Assembly: GCA_012839765.1 (NCBI GenBank)
Contig: DUMW01000045.1
Span: 1-48,544 of the forward strand
Direction: 5' to 3'
DNA: 48,544 nt
From: Bacillota bacterium
GTDB lineage: Bacteria; Bacillota; Limnochordia; DUMW01
Shown: one piece after another, positions 14,704 through 22,890 of the stretch
Layout: every line of letters begins with the position of its first letter
Numbering within the stretch: position 1 is the first letter of the stretch
Notes under the pieces: generated by a model
Told to the model about the DNA's origin: nothing
Database searches by the model: none
What the model saw: only the letters and a program-made list of their open reading frames with translations
Made by a program: the position numbers and the translations under genes

Positions 14704-16374
14704 GTGGCATATCTTTCCTTATATCGCAAATGGCGGCCCCAGGGATTCGACGATGTGGTCGGTCAGGAACATGTGGTGCGGACCCTGAAGAACGCACTGG
14801 ACGAAGGACGCATCGCCCACGCATATCTCTTTTCCGGCCCCAGGGGTACGGGGAAAACGACCCTGGCCAGGCTCCTGGCTAAGGGCCTAAATTGTGTCGA
14901 AGGTCCCACCAGTCAGCCCTGTAATCGGTGCGAGAATTGTACAGCCCTCAACTCGGGTTACGCAATGGATGTGATCGAGATCGACGGTGCCTCCAATCGA
15001 GGGATCGACGAGATCAGGGATCTACGGGAAAAGACCAGATATGCACCGGCCGCCGGACGCTACAAGGTATATATCATCGACGAGGTGCACATGTTGACCA
15101 CCGAGGCCTTCAACGCACTGCTCAAGATCCTGGAAGAGCCTCCTGCCCATGTGCTTTTTGTTTTTGCCACCACTGAGCTCCATCGGATTCCAGCTACCAT
15201 CATTTCCCGTTGCCAAACCTTTGATTTCCGTCGGTTTTCCAGTCAAGAGATCTATGCGCGCCTGGCCTATATCGCCCAGCAGGAGGGCTTTGAGATTGCA
15301 GAAGAGGCCCTCCGTTTGATTAGTCGACGGGCCGAAGGTGGTATGCGGGATGCCCTTGGAATCCTCGATCAGTGTGTTTCTTTCGCGGGGACCCGAGTGG
15401 ATTTGGACTCAGTACTCCAGGTGCTGGGAACTGTATCCAAGGACACTTTGTTTAGGTTTGTGGCGGTGATCCTGGGTGGCGATGTGGCCACAGCCTTGGG
15501 GATCGTCAAAGAAGTCTTAGATGGCGGACACGATGCCCGCCAGTTCATTATCGATGTGGATCGTTGTCTGCGGGATCTTACCGTGGCCAAAGTGGTGGGG
15601 GCACAGACCGATGAGTTGATGGAGATGTCTTCCCAGGAGATCGGGCAGCTCTTGGAGCGGTTCCCCACGGTGACGGTGGATCGACTGTTGACGATCTATG
15701 ATCTGTTTGCGGAGGCGGAAGCAGAGATTAAACGTTCTGCCGAAGTCAGATTGCCCCTGGAGCGGGCAGTGATTAGGGCTACCCATGAGGCTAGCCAGCC
15801 TTCGATGGAAGATTTATTGCAGCGGATTGAGGAATTAGAGAAGCAGGTGGCCTCCTTGTGTGAGGCCCGGGTGGCTGCGGTTGAAGTGGAAAAACCCGCA
15901 ACCGAAAAACCATCGACTGTAGCCCCCCAGGAGCCTGCGGCAAGGAAAGAGACCCCGACCCCGGCCGCCGAGGCGAGGCAAGGGGGGAAGACGGAGCAAC
16001 AGGTGCTTGCCCGGCTGCAGACGGACTGGGAACGGATCATCCGTCGGTGCAGGGAAGATCGGCGGGTAGATATTGAGGCCTTCCTCAAGGAGGCGGTTCC
16101 GACGGATCTAGCCAACGGGGTGTTGGTCTTATCCTTTTCCCAGGACAAACGTTTCCATAAGGCTAGCGTGGAACAGCAGAAGAACAAGGAATATGTGGAA
16201 CGGTTTTTCAGTAAGGTGACTGGCCAGCGCATCACCGTGCAATGCCGTTTCATGAAGGAAGGAAAGACCCCAAAAGATCCGGAGGAGAAAGCCCTGATTG
16301 ACGATCCGGTACTGGAGGCGGCCTTGAAGTTTTTCCCGGGAACAGTGACGAAGATTGACGAGCCTGGGGATTAG
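14704..16374 (+). CDS. dnaX: DNA polymerase III subunits gamma and tau
   Basis: A 556-residue clamp-loader ATPase. Walker A GPRGTGKT is at 45-52, zinc-binding Cys at 64, 73, 76 and 79, Walker B DEVH at 126-129 and the SRC sensor motif at 168-170. Domain III follows and then a low-complexity Glu/Pro/Ala linker (about 385-435) leading to the tau tail. The GTG at 14704 follows GGGAGGT by 9 bases. I see no A-run of the kind used for the gamma frameshift, so only the full product is expected. First of a dnaX-ybaB-recR operon. Confidence 0.96.
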   Translation: MAYLSLYRKWRPQGFDDVVGQEHVVRTLKNALDEGRIAHAYLFSGPRGTGKTTLARLLAKGLNCVEGPTSQPCNRCENCTALNSGYAMDVIEIDGASNRGIDEIRDLREKTRYAPAAGRYKVYIIDEVHMLTTEAFNALLKILEEPPAHVLFVFATTELHRIPATIISRCQTFDFRRFSSQEIYARLAYIAQQEGFEIAEEALRLISRRAEGGMRDALGILDQCVSFAGTRVDLDSVLQVLGTVSKDTLFRFVAVILGGDVATALGIVKEVLDGGHDARQFIIDVDRCLRDLTVAKVVGAQTDELMEMSSQEIGQLLERFPTVTVDRLLTIYDLFAEAEAEIKRSAEVRLPLERAVIRATHEASQPSMEDLLQRIEELEKQVASLCEARVAAVEVEKPATEKPSTVAPQEPAARKETPTPAAEARQGGKTEQQVLARLQTDWERIIRRCREDRRVDIEAFLKEAVPTDLANGVLVLSFSQDKRFHKASVEQQKNKEYVERFFSKVTGQRITVQCRFMKEGKTPKDPEEKALIDDPVLEAALKFFPGTVTKIDEPGD

Positions 16375-16393
16375 GTTTTGAGGAGGAAGTAGT

Positions 16394-16717
16394 ATGAGCA
16401 GTCAGATGCGCAAGATGATGAAAGAAGCAAAGAAGATGAAGAATCAACTGATCAAGCTCCAGGAAGAGATTAGTCAGAGGACCGTGGAGGCCACCGCCGG
16501 GGGCGGTGTAGTGAAAGTAGTGGCCAATGGTAACTTGGAGATCCTAGAGATCAAAATTGACAAGGACATTGTTGATCCGGAAGATATCGAGATGCTGCAG
16601 GATCTGATTCTGGCTGCGGTAAACGAGGCCATCCGCAGCGCCCAAAAGATGTCCGAAGAGGCTATGCAGTCCCTGACCGGCGGTCTTAGTCTTCCTGGAC
16701 TAGACGGTCTGTTATAG
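16394..16717 (+). CDS. ybaB: YbaB/EbfC family nucleoid-associated protein
   Basis: A 107-residue DNA-binding protein with the family layout: basic N-terminal helix (MRKMMKEAKKMKNQLIKLQ), central VEATAGGGVVKVVANG strand region and a C-terminal helix. It forms dimers that bind DNA. GAGGAGG precedes the ATG. It lies between dnaX and recR as in most Firmicutes. Confidence 0.95.
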   Translation: MSSQMRKMMKEAKKMKNQLIKLQEEISQRTVEATAGGGVVKVVANGNLEILEIKIDKDIVDPEDIEMLQDLILAAVNEAIRSAQKMSEEAMQSLTGGLSLPGLDGLL

Positions 16718-16738
16718 TCTTGAGGGGATGAACCGTCA

Positions 16739-17338
16739 ATGGTGGCGTATGCACGGCCCCTGGCCCGGCTAATTGATGAACTGGTTAAGCTCCCGGGGAT
16801 TGGCCCGAAGACGGCCCAAAGGCTAGCTTTTGAGATTATCAGTTGGTCTCCGGGGGAAGTGAAGCAGTTGGCCGAGGCCATTGTGGAAGCAAAAACCCTT
16901 TTGCGGTATTGCTCTGTATGTTTTAATCTGACGGAGCAGGATCCCTGTCAGATTTGTAGTAATCCTAATAGGGAGCGTAGCTCCATTTGTGTGGTGGAAC
17001 AGCCCAAGGACGTCATTGCCATGGAGAAGACTAGGGAGTTTCGGGGGCTGTACCACGTGTTGCATGGTGTCATTTCCCCCATGGACGGTATCGGCCCCAA
17101 TGATATCCGCATCCGTGAACTGTTGAGCCGCTTGAAGGACAGTGGCGTGGCGGAGGTTATCGTGGCCACGGACCCCGATGTGGAGGGGGATGCTACCGCA
17201 ATGTATATAGCCCGGATCCTGAAGCCCATGGGCCTGAAGGTTACCCGGATGGCCAGTGGGTTGCCGGTGGGTGGAGACCTGGAGTATGTGGATGAGGTGA
17301 CCTTGGCCAAGGCCCTGCAAGGGCGGCATGAACTGTAG
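16739..17338 (+). CDS. recR: Recombination mediator protein RecR
   Basis: A 199-residue RecR. A helix-hairpin-helix ([14 protein letters not shown]), a four-Cys zinc finger (CSVC and CQIC), a Toprim domain with Glu in VVEQPKD and the DPDVEGD loop, and the C-terminal [16 protein letters not shown] segment are all intact. It works with RecO/RecF in loading RecA at gaps. GAGGGGATG precedes the ATG. Last gene of the dnaX group; the yaaL and bofA genes that follow recR in B. subtilis are absent here. Confidence 0.96.
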   Translation: MVAYARPLARLIDELVKLPGIGPKTAQRLAFEIISWSPGEVKQLAEAIVEAKTLLRYCSVCFNLTEQDPCQICSNPNRERSSICVVEQPKDVIAMEKTREFRGLYHVLHGVISPMDGIGPNDIRIRELLSRLKDSGVAEVIVATDPDVEGDATAMYIARILKPMGLKVTRMASGLPVGGDLEYVDEVTLAKALQGRHEL

Positions 17339-17342
17339 ACTA

Positions 17343-17391
17343 TTGATACCAATTTGAGCGGTTTTATGTACATGAAAATGTACACGTGTAC
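17343..17391 (+). promoter_or_regulatory. Promoter and overlapping palindromic operators of the LacI-type gene
   Basis: TTGATA (17343-17348), a 16-base spacer and TATGTA (17365-17370) form a promoter. Two perfect palindromes overlap by GTAC just downstream: GTACAT-GAAA-ATGTAC (17368-17383) and GTACACGTGTAC (17380-17391). Position over and after the -10 box suggests autorepression by the LacI-family protein encoded 18 bases further on. Confidence 0.65.
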
Positions 17392-17408
17392 TAGGTGGAG
17401 GTAAAGCA

Positions 17409-18422
17409 ATGGCTACCCGGGATGAGGTTGCAAAACTAGCTGGTGTTTCTGGAGCCACTGTGTCCAGGGTGTTCAACAATCAACCGGGAGTGGCTTCAAA
17501 GACCCGCAAGCTGGTTTTAGAGGCGGCCCAAAAGTTGAACTACTATCCCAACAGCAACGGAAGGCGGTTGGTGAGCCAACGGAGCAATACCCTGGCGGTG
17601 TTGGTTCCCTATGTATCGGACAAAGTACATATCTTTTACCGGCACTATTTTGCCGAGATCCTAAGTGGTATCGCCCAGGCTGCCAACGACAGGGGATACG
17701 ACATGCTGGTCAAATTCTATCCCATCGGCGAAAGTCCTGCGCTCAGTTGCCTTAGCATCCTCGGTGAAAAGAAGGCTGATGGGGCCCTAATCTTGGGAGC
17801 CTTCGCTGATGATCCTCAACTGGTACAACTTTGTGATGCTGCGGTTCCCTTTGTTCTTATTGGTGGAGTATCGACCTGCCCCAATGTCTCCTTTGTGGAC
17901 GGAGACCACCGACAGGGTGCGCGGGACGTGGTGGATTATCTAGTGCGCTTGGGTCATCGTCGTATTTGCTTTGTTAACGGTCCCTGGGAATACTCCAACA
18001 GTCGAGATCGTTATGCGGGTTATGTGGAGGGTTTAGAAGCTGCCGGATTGCCGGTGGATGCAAATCTTGTCCTCACCGGTCGGTACAGCCGCACTAGCGG
18101 CTACCAGTTGGTGGATGAAATCCTGGCCAGGTCACCGGACGCCATCTTTGCTGCCAACGACCGGATGGCCTTTGGTGTGTATCAGGGTTTGCGGGAACGA
18201 AGGATTAAGATTCCCGAGGATTTCAGTCTGGTAGGCTACGATGACTCCGAACTAGCCCAATCCATGGAACCGCCTTTGACCAGCGTGCGGGTGCCCCTAT
18301 ATGAAATGGGAATCCATGGTGCACAGATAGTCCTGGACATGTTAGGGGAGCCGGAATACTCTCCCGTGCAACGACTTTTGCCCACTTGGCTGGTGCCTCG
18401 TCAGTCGGTGGGTAGTAGATAA
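17409..18422 (+). CDS. LacI/GalR-family transcriptional regulator
   Basis: A 337-residue regulator with an N-terminal HTH (TRDEVAKLAGVSGATVSRVFNN), the hinge helix region (LNYYPNSNGRRLVSQRS) and a periplasmic-binding-like sensor domain (FANDRMAFGVYQGL and VGYDDSELAQSMEPPLTSV near the C-terminus). GGTGGAGG precedes the ATG. It opens a block of sugar-modifying oxidoreductase genes on the same strand with short gaps, so it most likely controls them in response to a sugar or sugar derivative. Confidence 0.92.
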   Translation: MATRDEVAKLAGVSGATVSRVFNNQPGVASKTRKLVLEAAQKLNYYPNSNGRRLVSQRSNTLAVLVPYVSDKVHIFYRHYFAEILSGIAQAANDRGYDMLVKFYPIGESPALSCLSILGEKKADGALILGAFADDPQLVQLCDAAVPFVLIGGVSTCPNVSFVDGDHRQGARDVVDYLVRLGHRRICFVNGPWEYSNSRDRYAGYVEGLEAAGLPVDANLVLTGRYSRTSGYQLVDEILARSPDAIFAANDRMAFGVYQGLRERRIKIPEDFSLVGYDDSELAQSMEPPLTSVRVPLYEMGIHGAQIVLDMLGEPEYSPVQRLLPTWLVPRQSVGSR

Positions 18423-18444
18423 ACATCAACAGAAAGGAGCAGCC

Positions 18445-19602
18445 ATGATGCAAACCTTGAATGTGGGTCTAATTGGGTACAAGTTCATGGGGAAGGCACA
18501 TAGTCATGCTCTGAAGGATGTTGGGATGTTTTTCGATCTGTCGGTGAAGCCTGTGATGAAAGTCATTTGCGGTCGGGATGAAGCGGGAGTGGCTAAGGCG
18601 GCCCAACAGTACGGTTGGGAGGAGTTCACCACCTCCTGGGAGGAGTTGGTGACCCGGGACGACATCCAGATCATCGATATCACCGCGCCGAGCAATGCCC
18701 ACAAGGAGATTGCCATCGCCGCGGCCCGACACGGCAAGCATATCTTCTGTGAGAAGCCCTTGGCCTTGACCTTGGAGGACGCAGAGGAGATGCTGGAAGC
18801 GGTGACCGCTGCGGGTGTGAAACACATGGTGGGGTTCAACTACCGCCGGGTGCCCGCCATCATGCTAATCAAACAGATGATCGATTCCGGCAAACTGGGG
18901 AAGATTTATCATTTCCGGGGTACTTATCTACAGGACTATATCATCGATCCCAATTTCCCTCTGGTTTGGCGGCTGCGGAAGGAGATCGCCGGTTCTGGTT
19001 CCCTCGGGGATCTAGGTGCCCATACCATTGACCTGGCCCGGTGGCTGGTTGGGGAGTTTGACGAAGTGGTGGGGATGAGCGAGACCTTCATTAAAGAACG
19101 GCCCCTGCCCACAGAAATGGCTGGACTTAGTGCCGCCAGTTCTCAAGATGCGGAGCTGGGGGAGGTTACCGTGGACGATGCTACGGCCTTCCTCGCCAGG
19201 TTCAAGAACGGAGCCCTGGGAACCTTTGAGGCCACCAGGTTCGCTGCCGGACACCGGAACGGCAACTGTTTTGAGATCAATGGCAGTAAGGGTAGTGTCT
19301 ATTTCAATTTCGAACGGATGAACGAGCTGCTCTACTACTCCACCGAAGATGAAGAGGGCTTACAAGGATTTCGGCGGGTTCAGACCACTGAAGCCATCCA
19401 TCCCTATATGGAAGCCTGGTGGCCCGCTGGACACATCATTGGCTATGAGCATACCTTCATCCACGAGATGAAAGACTTCCTGGAGGCCATCGTCTATGAC
19501 CGCATGCCGGAACCGAACTTCTTCGACGGTGTGGCCTGCCAGAAGGTATTGGACGCGGTGGAAAAATCCATCGAAGGTCGTTGTTGGGTCAAAGTTGACT
19601 AA
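18445..19602 (+). CDS. Gfo/Idh/MocA-family sugar oxidoreductase (copy 1)
   Basis: A 385-residue NAD(P)-dependent oxidoreductase. The N-terminal Rossmann fold begins VGLIGYKFMGKAHSHAL; the conserved EKP is in FCEKPLALT near residue 102, and the substrate-side motif GDLGAHTIDLARW near residue 191 has the catalytic His. GAAAGGAGC precedes two adjacent ATGs. Family enzymes oxidise sugar hydroxyls, often giving 3-keto sugars. It is followed 31 bases later by a ThuA-like gene, as ThuB (also Gfo/Idh) pairs with ThuA in trehalose oxidation in Sinorhizobium. A decayed 3' copy of this gene lies at 21447-21827. Confidence 0.92.
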   Translation: MMQTLNVGLIGYKFMGKAHSHALKDVGMFFDLSVKPVMKVICGRDEAGVAKAAQQYGWEEFTTSWEELVTRDDIQIIDITAPSNAHKEIAIAAARHGKHIFCEKPLALTLEDAEEMLEAVTAAGVKHMVGFNYRRVPAIMLIKQMIDSGKLGKIYHFRGTYLQDYIIDPNFPLVWRLRKEIAGSGSLGDLGAHTIDLARWLVGEFDEVVGMSETFIKERPLPTEMAGLSAASSQDAELGEVTVDDATAFLARFKNGALGTFEATRFAAGHRNGNCFEINGSKGSVYFNFERMNELLYYSTEDEEGLQGFRRVQTTEAIHPYMEAWWPAGHIIGYEHTFIHEMKDFLEAIVYDRMPEPNFFDGVACQKVLDAVEKSIEGRCWVKVD

Positions 19603-19633
19603 TCAGCAAACTTAGAAAGGAAGCGAGAGTATC

Positions 19634-20305
19634 ATGACGAAGAAGGCACTTATCGTTCAAGGTGGCTGGGATGGGCACGAGCCCGTGCAGGTTTCGGAGC
19701 TTTTCCGGGACATTCTAACGGAGGAAGGGTTTGCGGTAAGGGTTGAGGATACCCTCGACGCCTTCCTCGACGAAGAGGAATTGTTGTCCTTGCATCTTAT
19801 CGTTCCGGTCTGGACCATGGGCAAGATTACCCAGGCGCAGCTTAACCCGGTTTTGAAGGCTGTGGCCGGCGGTGTGGGAATCGCCGGTTGTCACGGAGGG
19901 ATGTGTGATGCCTTTAGGGAGTGTGTGGATTGGCAGTTCATGACCGGAGGCAATTGGGTGGCCCATCCTGGAAACGATGGCACCGAGTATGTGGTAAACA
20001 TCAAACGGGGTTCTAGTCCCATTGTGGAAGGGATTGAGGACTTTACCGTGAAAAGTGAGCAGTATTATCTCCACGTGGATCCGGCAGTGGAGGTCTTAGC
20101 CACCACTCGTTTTCCCACCGCAGATGGCCCCCACGTAACCAACGGGCCGGTGGATATGCCGGTGGTGTGGACGAAGCGTTGGGGCAAGGGCCGCGTCTTC
20201 TATTGTTCCTTGGGACATCATGCGGACATCGTGGCCATGAAACCGGTAAAGACCATCATGCGCCGGGGGTTTTTGTGGGCCGCGGAAGGCAAGGATTTGG
20301 CCTGA
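19634..20305 (+). CDS. ThuA-like protein (copy 1)
   Basis: A 223-residue ThuA-family protein with the glutamine-amidotransferase-like fold. Visible family features: KALIVQGGWDGHEP at the N-terminus, GIAGCHGGMCDAF where the family has its conserved Gly-His-Gly turn, and RVFYCSLGHHADI near residue 188. ThuA proteins act on oxidised (3-keto) disaccharides or glycosides with Gfo/Idh dehydrogenases. GAAAGGAAG precedes the ATG. It lies between two Gfo/Idh genes with gaps of about 20-30 bases, so they form one operon. Confidence 0.9.
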   Translation: MTKKALIVQGGWDGHEPVQVSELFRDILTEEGFAVRVEDTLDAFLDEEELLSLHLIVPVWTMGKITQAQLNPVLKAVAGGVGIAGCHGGMCDAFRECVDWQFMTGGNWVAHPGNDGTEYVVNIKRGSSPIVEGIEDFTVKSEQYYLHVDPAVEVLATTRFPTADGPHVTNGPVDMPVVWTKRWGKGRVFYCSLGHHADIVAMKPVKTIMRRGFLWAAEGKDLA

Positions 20306-20326
20306 CAAGAGGGGAGGAGCTAGAGG

Positions 20327-21415
20327 ATGGAACCGATGAAGGTCGGTGTGGTTGGTTGCGGTAACATCAGCGGAATCTACTTTACTAACCTGCAGCGATT
20401 GCCTGGAGTGACGCTGGTGGCTTGTAGTGATCTGATCCCCGAACGGGCTCAGGCCAAGGCCGCTGAGTTTGGGATTAAAGCCTGCAGTGTGGAGGAATTA
20501 CTAGCAGATCCACAGATCGATATCGTCCTTAACCTGACGATCCCCAAGGCCCACGCGGAAGTGAACCTAGCGGCCTTGGAAGCGGGCAAGCACGTTTACG
20601 TGGAAAAGCCCTTGGCCATCAGCTTGGAGGACGGAAGGAAGACCCTGGAGCTGGCAGCTCAAAAGGGGTTGCGGGTGGGTTCTGCCCCGGATACCTTCCT
20701 CGGCGGGGGACTACAGACCTGCCGTAAATTGATTGACGATGGGGCCATAGGCACTCCTGTGGCGGCTACCGCCTTCATGACCTGTCCAGGCCATGAAGGG
20801 TGGCACCCTGACCCCGAGTTCTATTACAAACCCGGTGGCGGTCCCATGTTTGACATGGGCCCCTATTACCTTACTGCGCTGGTTTCCCTCGTTGGGCCCA
20901 TCCGGGAAGTGACGGGCATGACAAGGATTACCTTCCCCGAGCGGACGATCACCAGCGCTCCCAAGTACGGACAAAAGATCAAAGTGGAGGTTCCCACCCA
21001 TGTGACGGGACTGATGCAATTTGCCAACGGGGCCATTGGGACCATCATTACCAGCTTCGACGTCTGGGGAGCCCATCTGCCCTGGATTGAGATCTACGGT
21101 AGTGAAGGTAGTCTTGCTGTGCCTGATCCCAACAACTTCGGGGGTCGGGTATTGTTGAAGAGACAGGGGGACTCCGAATGGAAGGAAGTGCCCCTCACCC
21201 ATGGCTATGCGGAGAACTATCGTGGACTGGGAGTGGCTGACTTGGCCCACGGGATCAAAAACAATAGGCCCCATCGGGCCAGCGGGGAACTGGCCAATCA
21301 CGTGTTAGAAGTGATGCACGGTTTTCACATTGCATCAGACCAAAGGGGCTTTTATCGGGTGGAAAGCACCTGCCAGCGCCCTGCGGCGCTACCGGTGGAT
21401 GGTAGTCTAGACTAG
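20327..21415 (+). CDS. Gfo/Idh/MocA-family sugar oxidoreductase (second type)
   Basis: A 362-residue oxidoreductase distinct from the one at 18445. The NAD(P) site is [17 protein letters not shown] is in YVEKPLAIS, and the substrate domain has the [17 protein letters not shown] motif typical of the family branch with Tyr in place of the usual His. GGGGAGGAG precedes the ATG; a second ATG 9 bases on is also possible. Last intact member of the first operon copy. Its own decayed duplicate is at 22552-22843. Confidence 0.9.
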   Translation: MEPMKVGVVGCGNISGIYFTNLQRLPGVTLVACSDLIPERAQAKAAEFGIKACSVEELLADPQIDIVLNLTIPKAHAEVNLAALEAGKHVYVEKPLAISLEDGRKTLELAAQKGLRVGSAPDTFLGGGLQTCRKLIDDGAIGTPVAATAFMTCPGHEGWHPDPEFYYKPGGGPMFDMGPYYLTALVSLVGPIREVTGMTRITFPERTITSAPKYGQKIKVEVPTHVTGLMQFANGAIGTIITSFDVWGAHLPWIEIYGSEGSLAVPDPNNFGGRVLLKRQGDSEWKEVPLTHGYAENYRGLGVADLAHGIKNNRPHRASGELANHVLEVMHGFHIASDQRGFYRVESTCQRPAALPVDGSLD

Positions 21416-21446
21416 GGAAACAAGAGAAACCGTCCGCATCCTTTCA

Positions 21447-21827
21447 CGAACGAAGCTCCCGGGGATCTCTAAGGCTACTCGGTTCGTCGCCGAATACCGG
21501 AAAAGGAACTACTGTGAAATCAACGGCTTTAGGGGTAGTGTCTATTACAGCTTCGAAGGGATGAGCGAACTGTTTTAGTACTCCGAAAAGGATTTATCCG
21601 GTTCTCGGCGAATTCCAAACCAACGAAGCTACCTGTCCCTTTATGGAGGCCTAATGGACCGCTGGACATATCGTTGGTTGTGAACATACCTTCATTCTCG
21701 AGACGAAATACCTCCTGGAGGCCATCGCCTGTCGGAACCGAAGTCTTTCGACGGCGTGGCCTGCCAGAAGGTATTGGACGCGGGGGCAAGATCCAGCGAA
21801 AATCGTTGTTGAGTCTAAGGAGACTAA
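21447..21827 (+). pseudogene. Decayed 3' remnant of a duplicated Gfo/Idh gene
   Basis: These bases align by eye with 19206-19602 of the first Gfo/Idh gene (shared stretches include GGTAGTGTCTATT and GCCTGCCAGAAGGTATTGGA). The copy has in-frame stops (TAG at 21576, and TGG changed to TAA at about 21651), small indels and no start, so it is not expressed as protein. It ends at the position matching the parent stop codon, directly before the second ThuA gene, mirroring the order of the first copy. Confidence 0.85.
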
Positions 21828-21858
21828 TCGGGAGCATTGGAAAGGAAGCGAGAACGTC

Positions 21859-22548
21859 ATGGAGAAGAAGGCACTTATCGTTCGAGGCGGCTGGGACGGA
21901 CACCAGCCGGTGGAGGTTTCGGAAGTCTTCAGGGACATCCTGACCGAAGAAGGGTTTGCGGTGAGGGTAGAAGAAACCCTTGATGCCTTTCTCGACGAAG
22001 AGGAATTGTTGTCCTTGCATCTCATCGTGCCGGTCTGGACCAACGGCAAGATCACCCAGGCGCAGCTCCAGCCGGTTCTGAAGGCTGTGGCCAGTGGTGT
22101 GGGGATTGCAGGTTGTCACGGCGGTATGTGTGCTGCCTTCAAGGAATGTGTGGACTGGCAGTTCATGACCGGTGGCTATTGGGTGGGCCATCCCGGAAAC
22201 GATGGTGTAGAGTATGTGGTGAACATCAAACGGGGTTCTAGCCCTATCGTGGAGGGCATTGAGGACTTTACCGTGAAAACTGAGCAGTACTATCTTCACG
22301 TGGACCCGGTGGTGGAGGTCTTGGCTACCACTAGATTCCCTACCGTCGATGGCCCCCACGCTGCCAACGGGCCGGTGGATGTGCCGGTGGTGTGGACGAA
22401 ACGCTGGGGCAAAGGCCGGGTCTTCTATTGTTCCCTAGGACATCATGCGGACATTTTACTCATCGAACCGGTGAAAACCATCATGCGCCGAGGGCTTTTG
22501 TGGGCCGCAGAGGGCAAAGACTTGGCCTTGCAAGAGGGGAAGAGCTAA
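21859..22548 (+). CDS. ThuA-like protein (copy 2, intact duplicate)
   Basis: A 229-residue duplicate of the ThuA-like protein at 19634, differing by about 25 substitutions, most of them conservative, with no frameshift. The parent stop TGA has become TTG, adding six residues (LQEGKS). GGAAAGGAAG precedes the ATG, exactly as in copy 1. Both flanking Gfo/Idh copies are wrecked while this frame is clean, so it has probably been under selection. Its expression must come from read-through of the first operon or a promoter inside the upstream remnant. Confidence 0.88.
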   Translation: MEKKALIVRGGWDGHQPVEVSEVFRDILTEEGFAVRVEETLDAFLDEEELLSLHLIVPVWTNGKITQAQLQPVLKAVASGVGIAGCHGGMCAAFKECVDWQFMTGGYWVGHPGNDGVEYVVNIKRGSSPIVEGIEDFTVKTEQYYLHVDPVVEVLATTRFPTVDGPHAANGPVDVPVVWTKRWGKGRVFYCSLGHHADILLIEPVKTIMRRGLLWAAEGKDLALQEGKS

Positions 22549-22551
22549 AGG

Positions 22552-22843
22552 ACGGAACCGATAAGATTTTTGGTCTGTCTGTTCCCAACGGTTTCGGTGG
22601 CAAGCCACCGTCGAAGAGGAGGGGGGACTTCGCAAGGAAGGAAGTCCCCTTACTCATGGTTATGCGGAAGACTTTCGGGTCCTGGGGGGCCGACTTGGTC
22701 CACAAGACCAGGAATTGCAGGCCCCATCGCTGGCCAGCCACATGCTGGAAGAGTCCACGGTTTTCATATCGCCTTAGACCATAGGGGTCTTTGCCAGGCG
22801 CAAAGCACTGCGGGCGCTGCCGGTGGATGGTAGTGAGGAATAG
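22552..22843 (+). pseudogene. Internally deleted remnant of the duplicated second Gfo/Idh gene
   Basis: The first 18 bases match the start of the gene at 20327 (with the ATG changed to ACG); then about 770 bases are missing and the sequence resumes at the equivalent of about 21113 (CCCAACGGTTTCGG against CCCAACAACTTCGG) and runs to the parent stop. Frameshifts and nonsense changes are present. Not functional. Confidence 0.85.
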
Positions 22844-22851
22844 AGAAAGAG

Positions 22852-22890
22852 AAAAACCCCCGCATCTTTTGTGATGGGGGGGTTCTTTTT
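22852..22890. terminator. Bidirectional terminator
   Basis: AACCCCC-CATC and GATG-GGGGGTT pair with a short loop (22855-22884). A T-run follows on the plus strand and a T-run also follows on the minus strand, so it can end both the sugar operon and the convergent regulator gene. Confidence 0.85.

Noticed and set aside
15880-15920. Programmed frameshift in dnaX giving gamma subunit
   Set aside because: Only runs of five A are present and no slippery heptamer with a stop in the shifted frame was evident.
21651-22359. Long minus-strand frames opposite the second ThuA gene
   Set aside because: They mirror codon bias of the sense gene and reappear opposite copy 1, so they are shadows.
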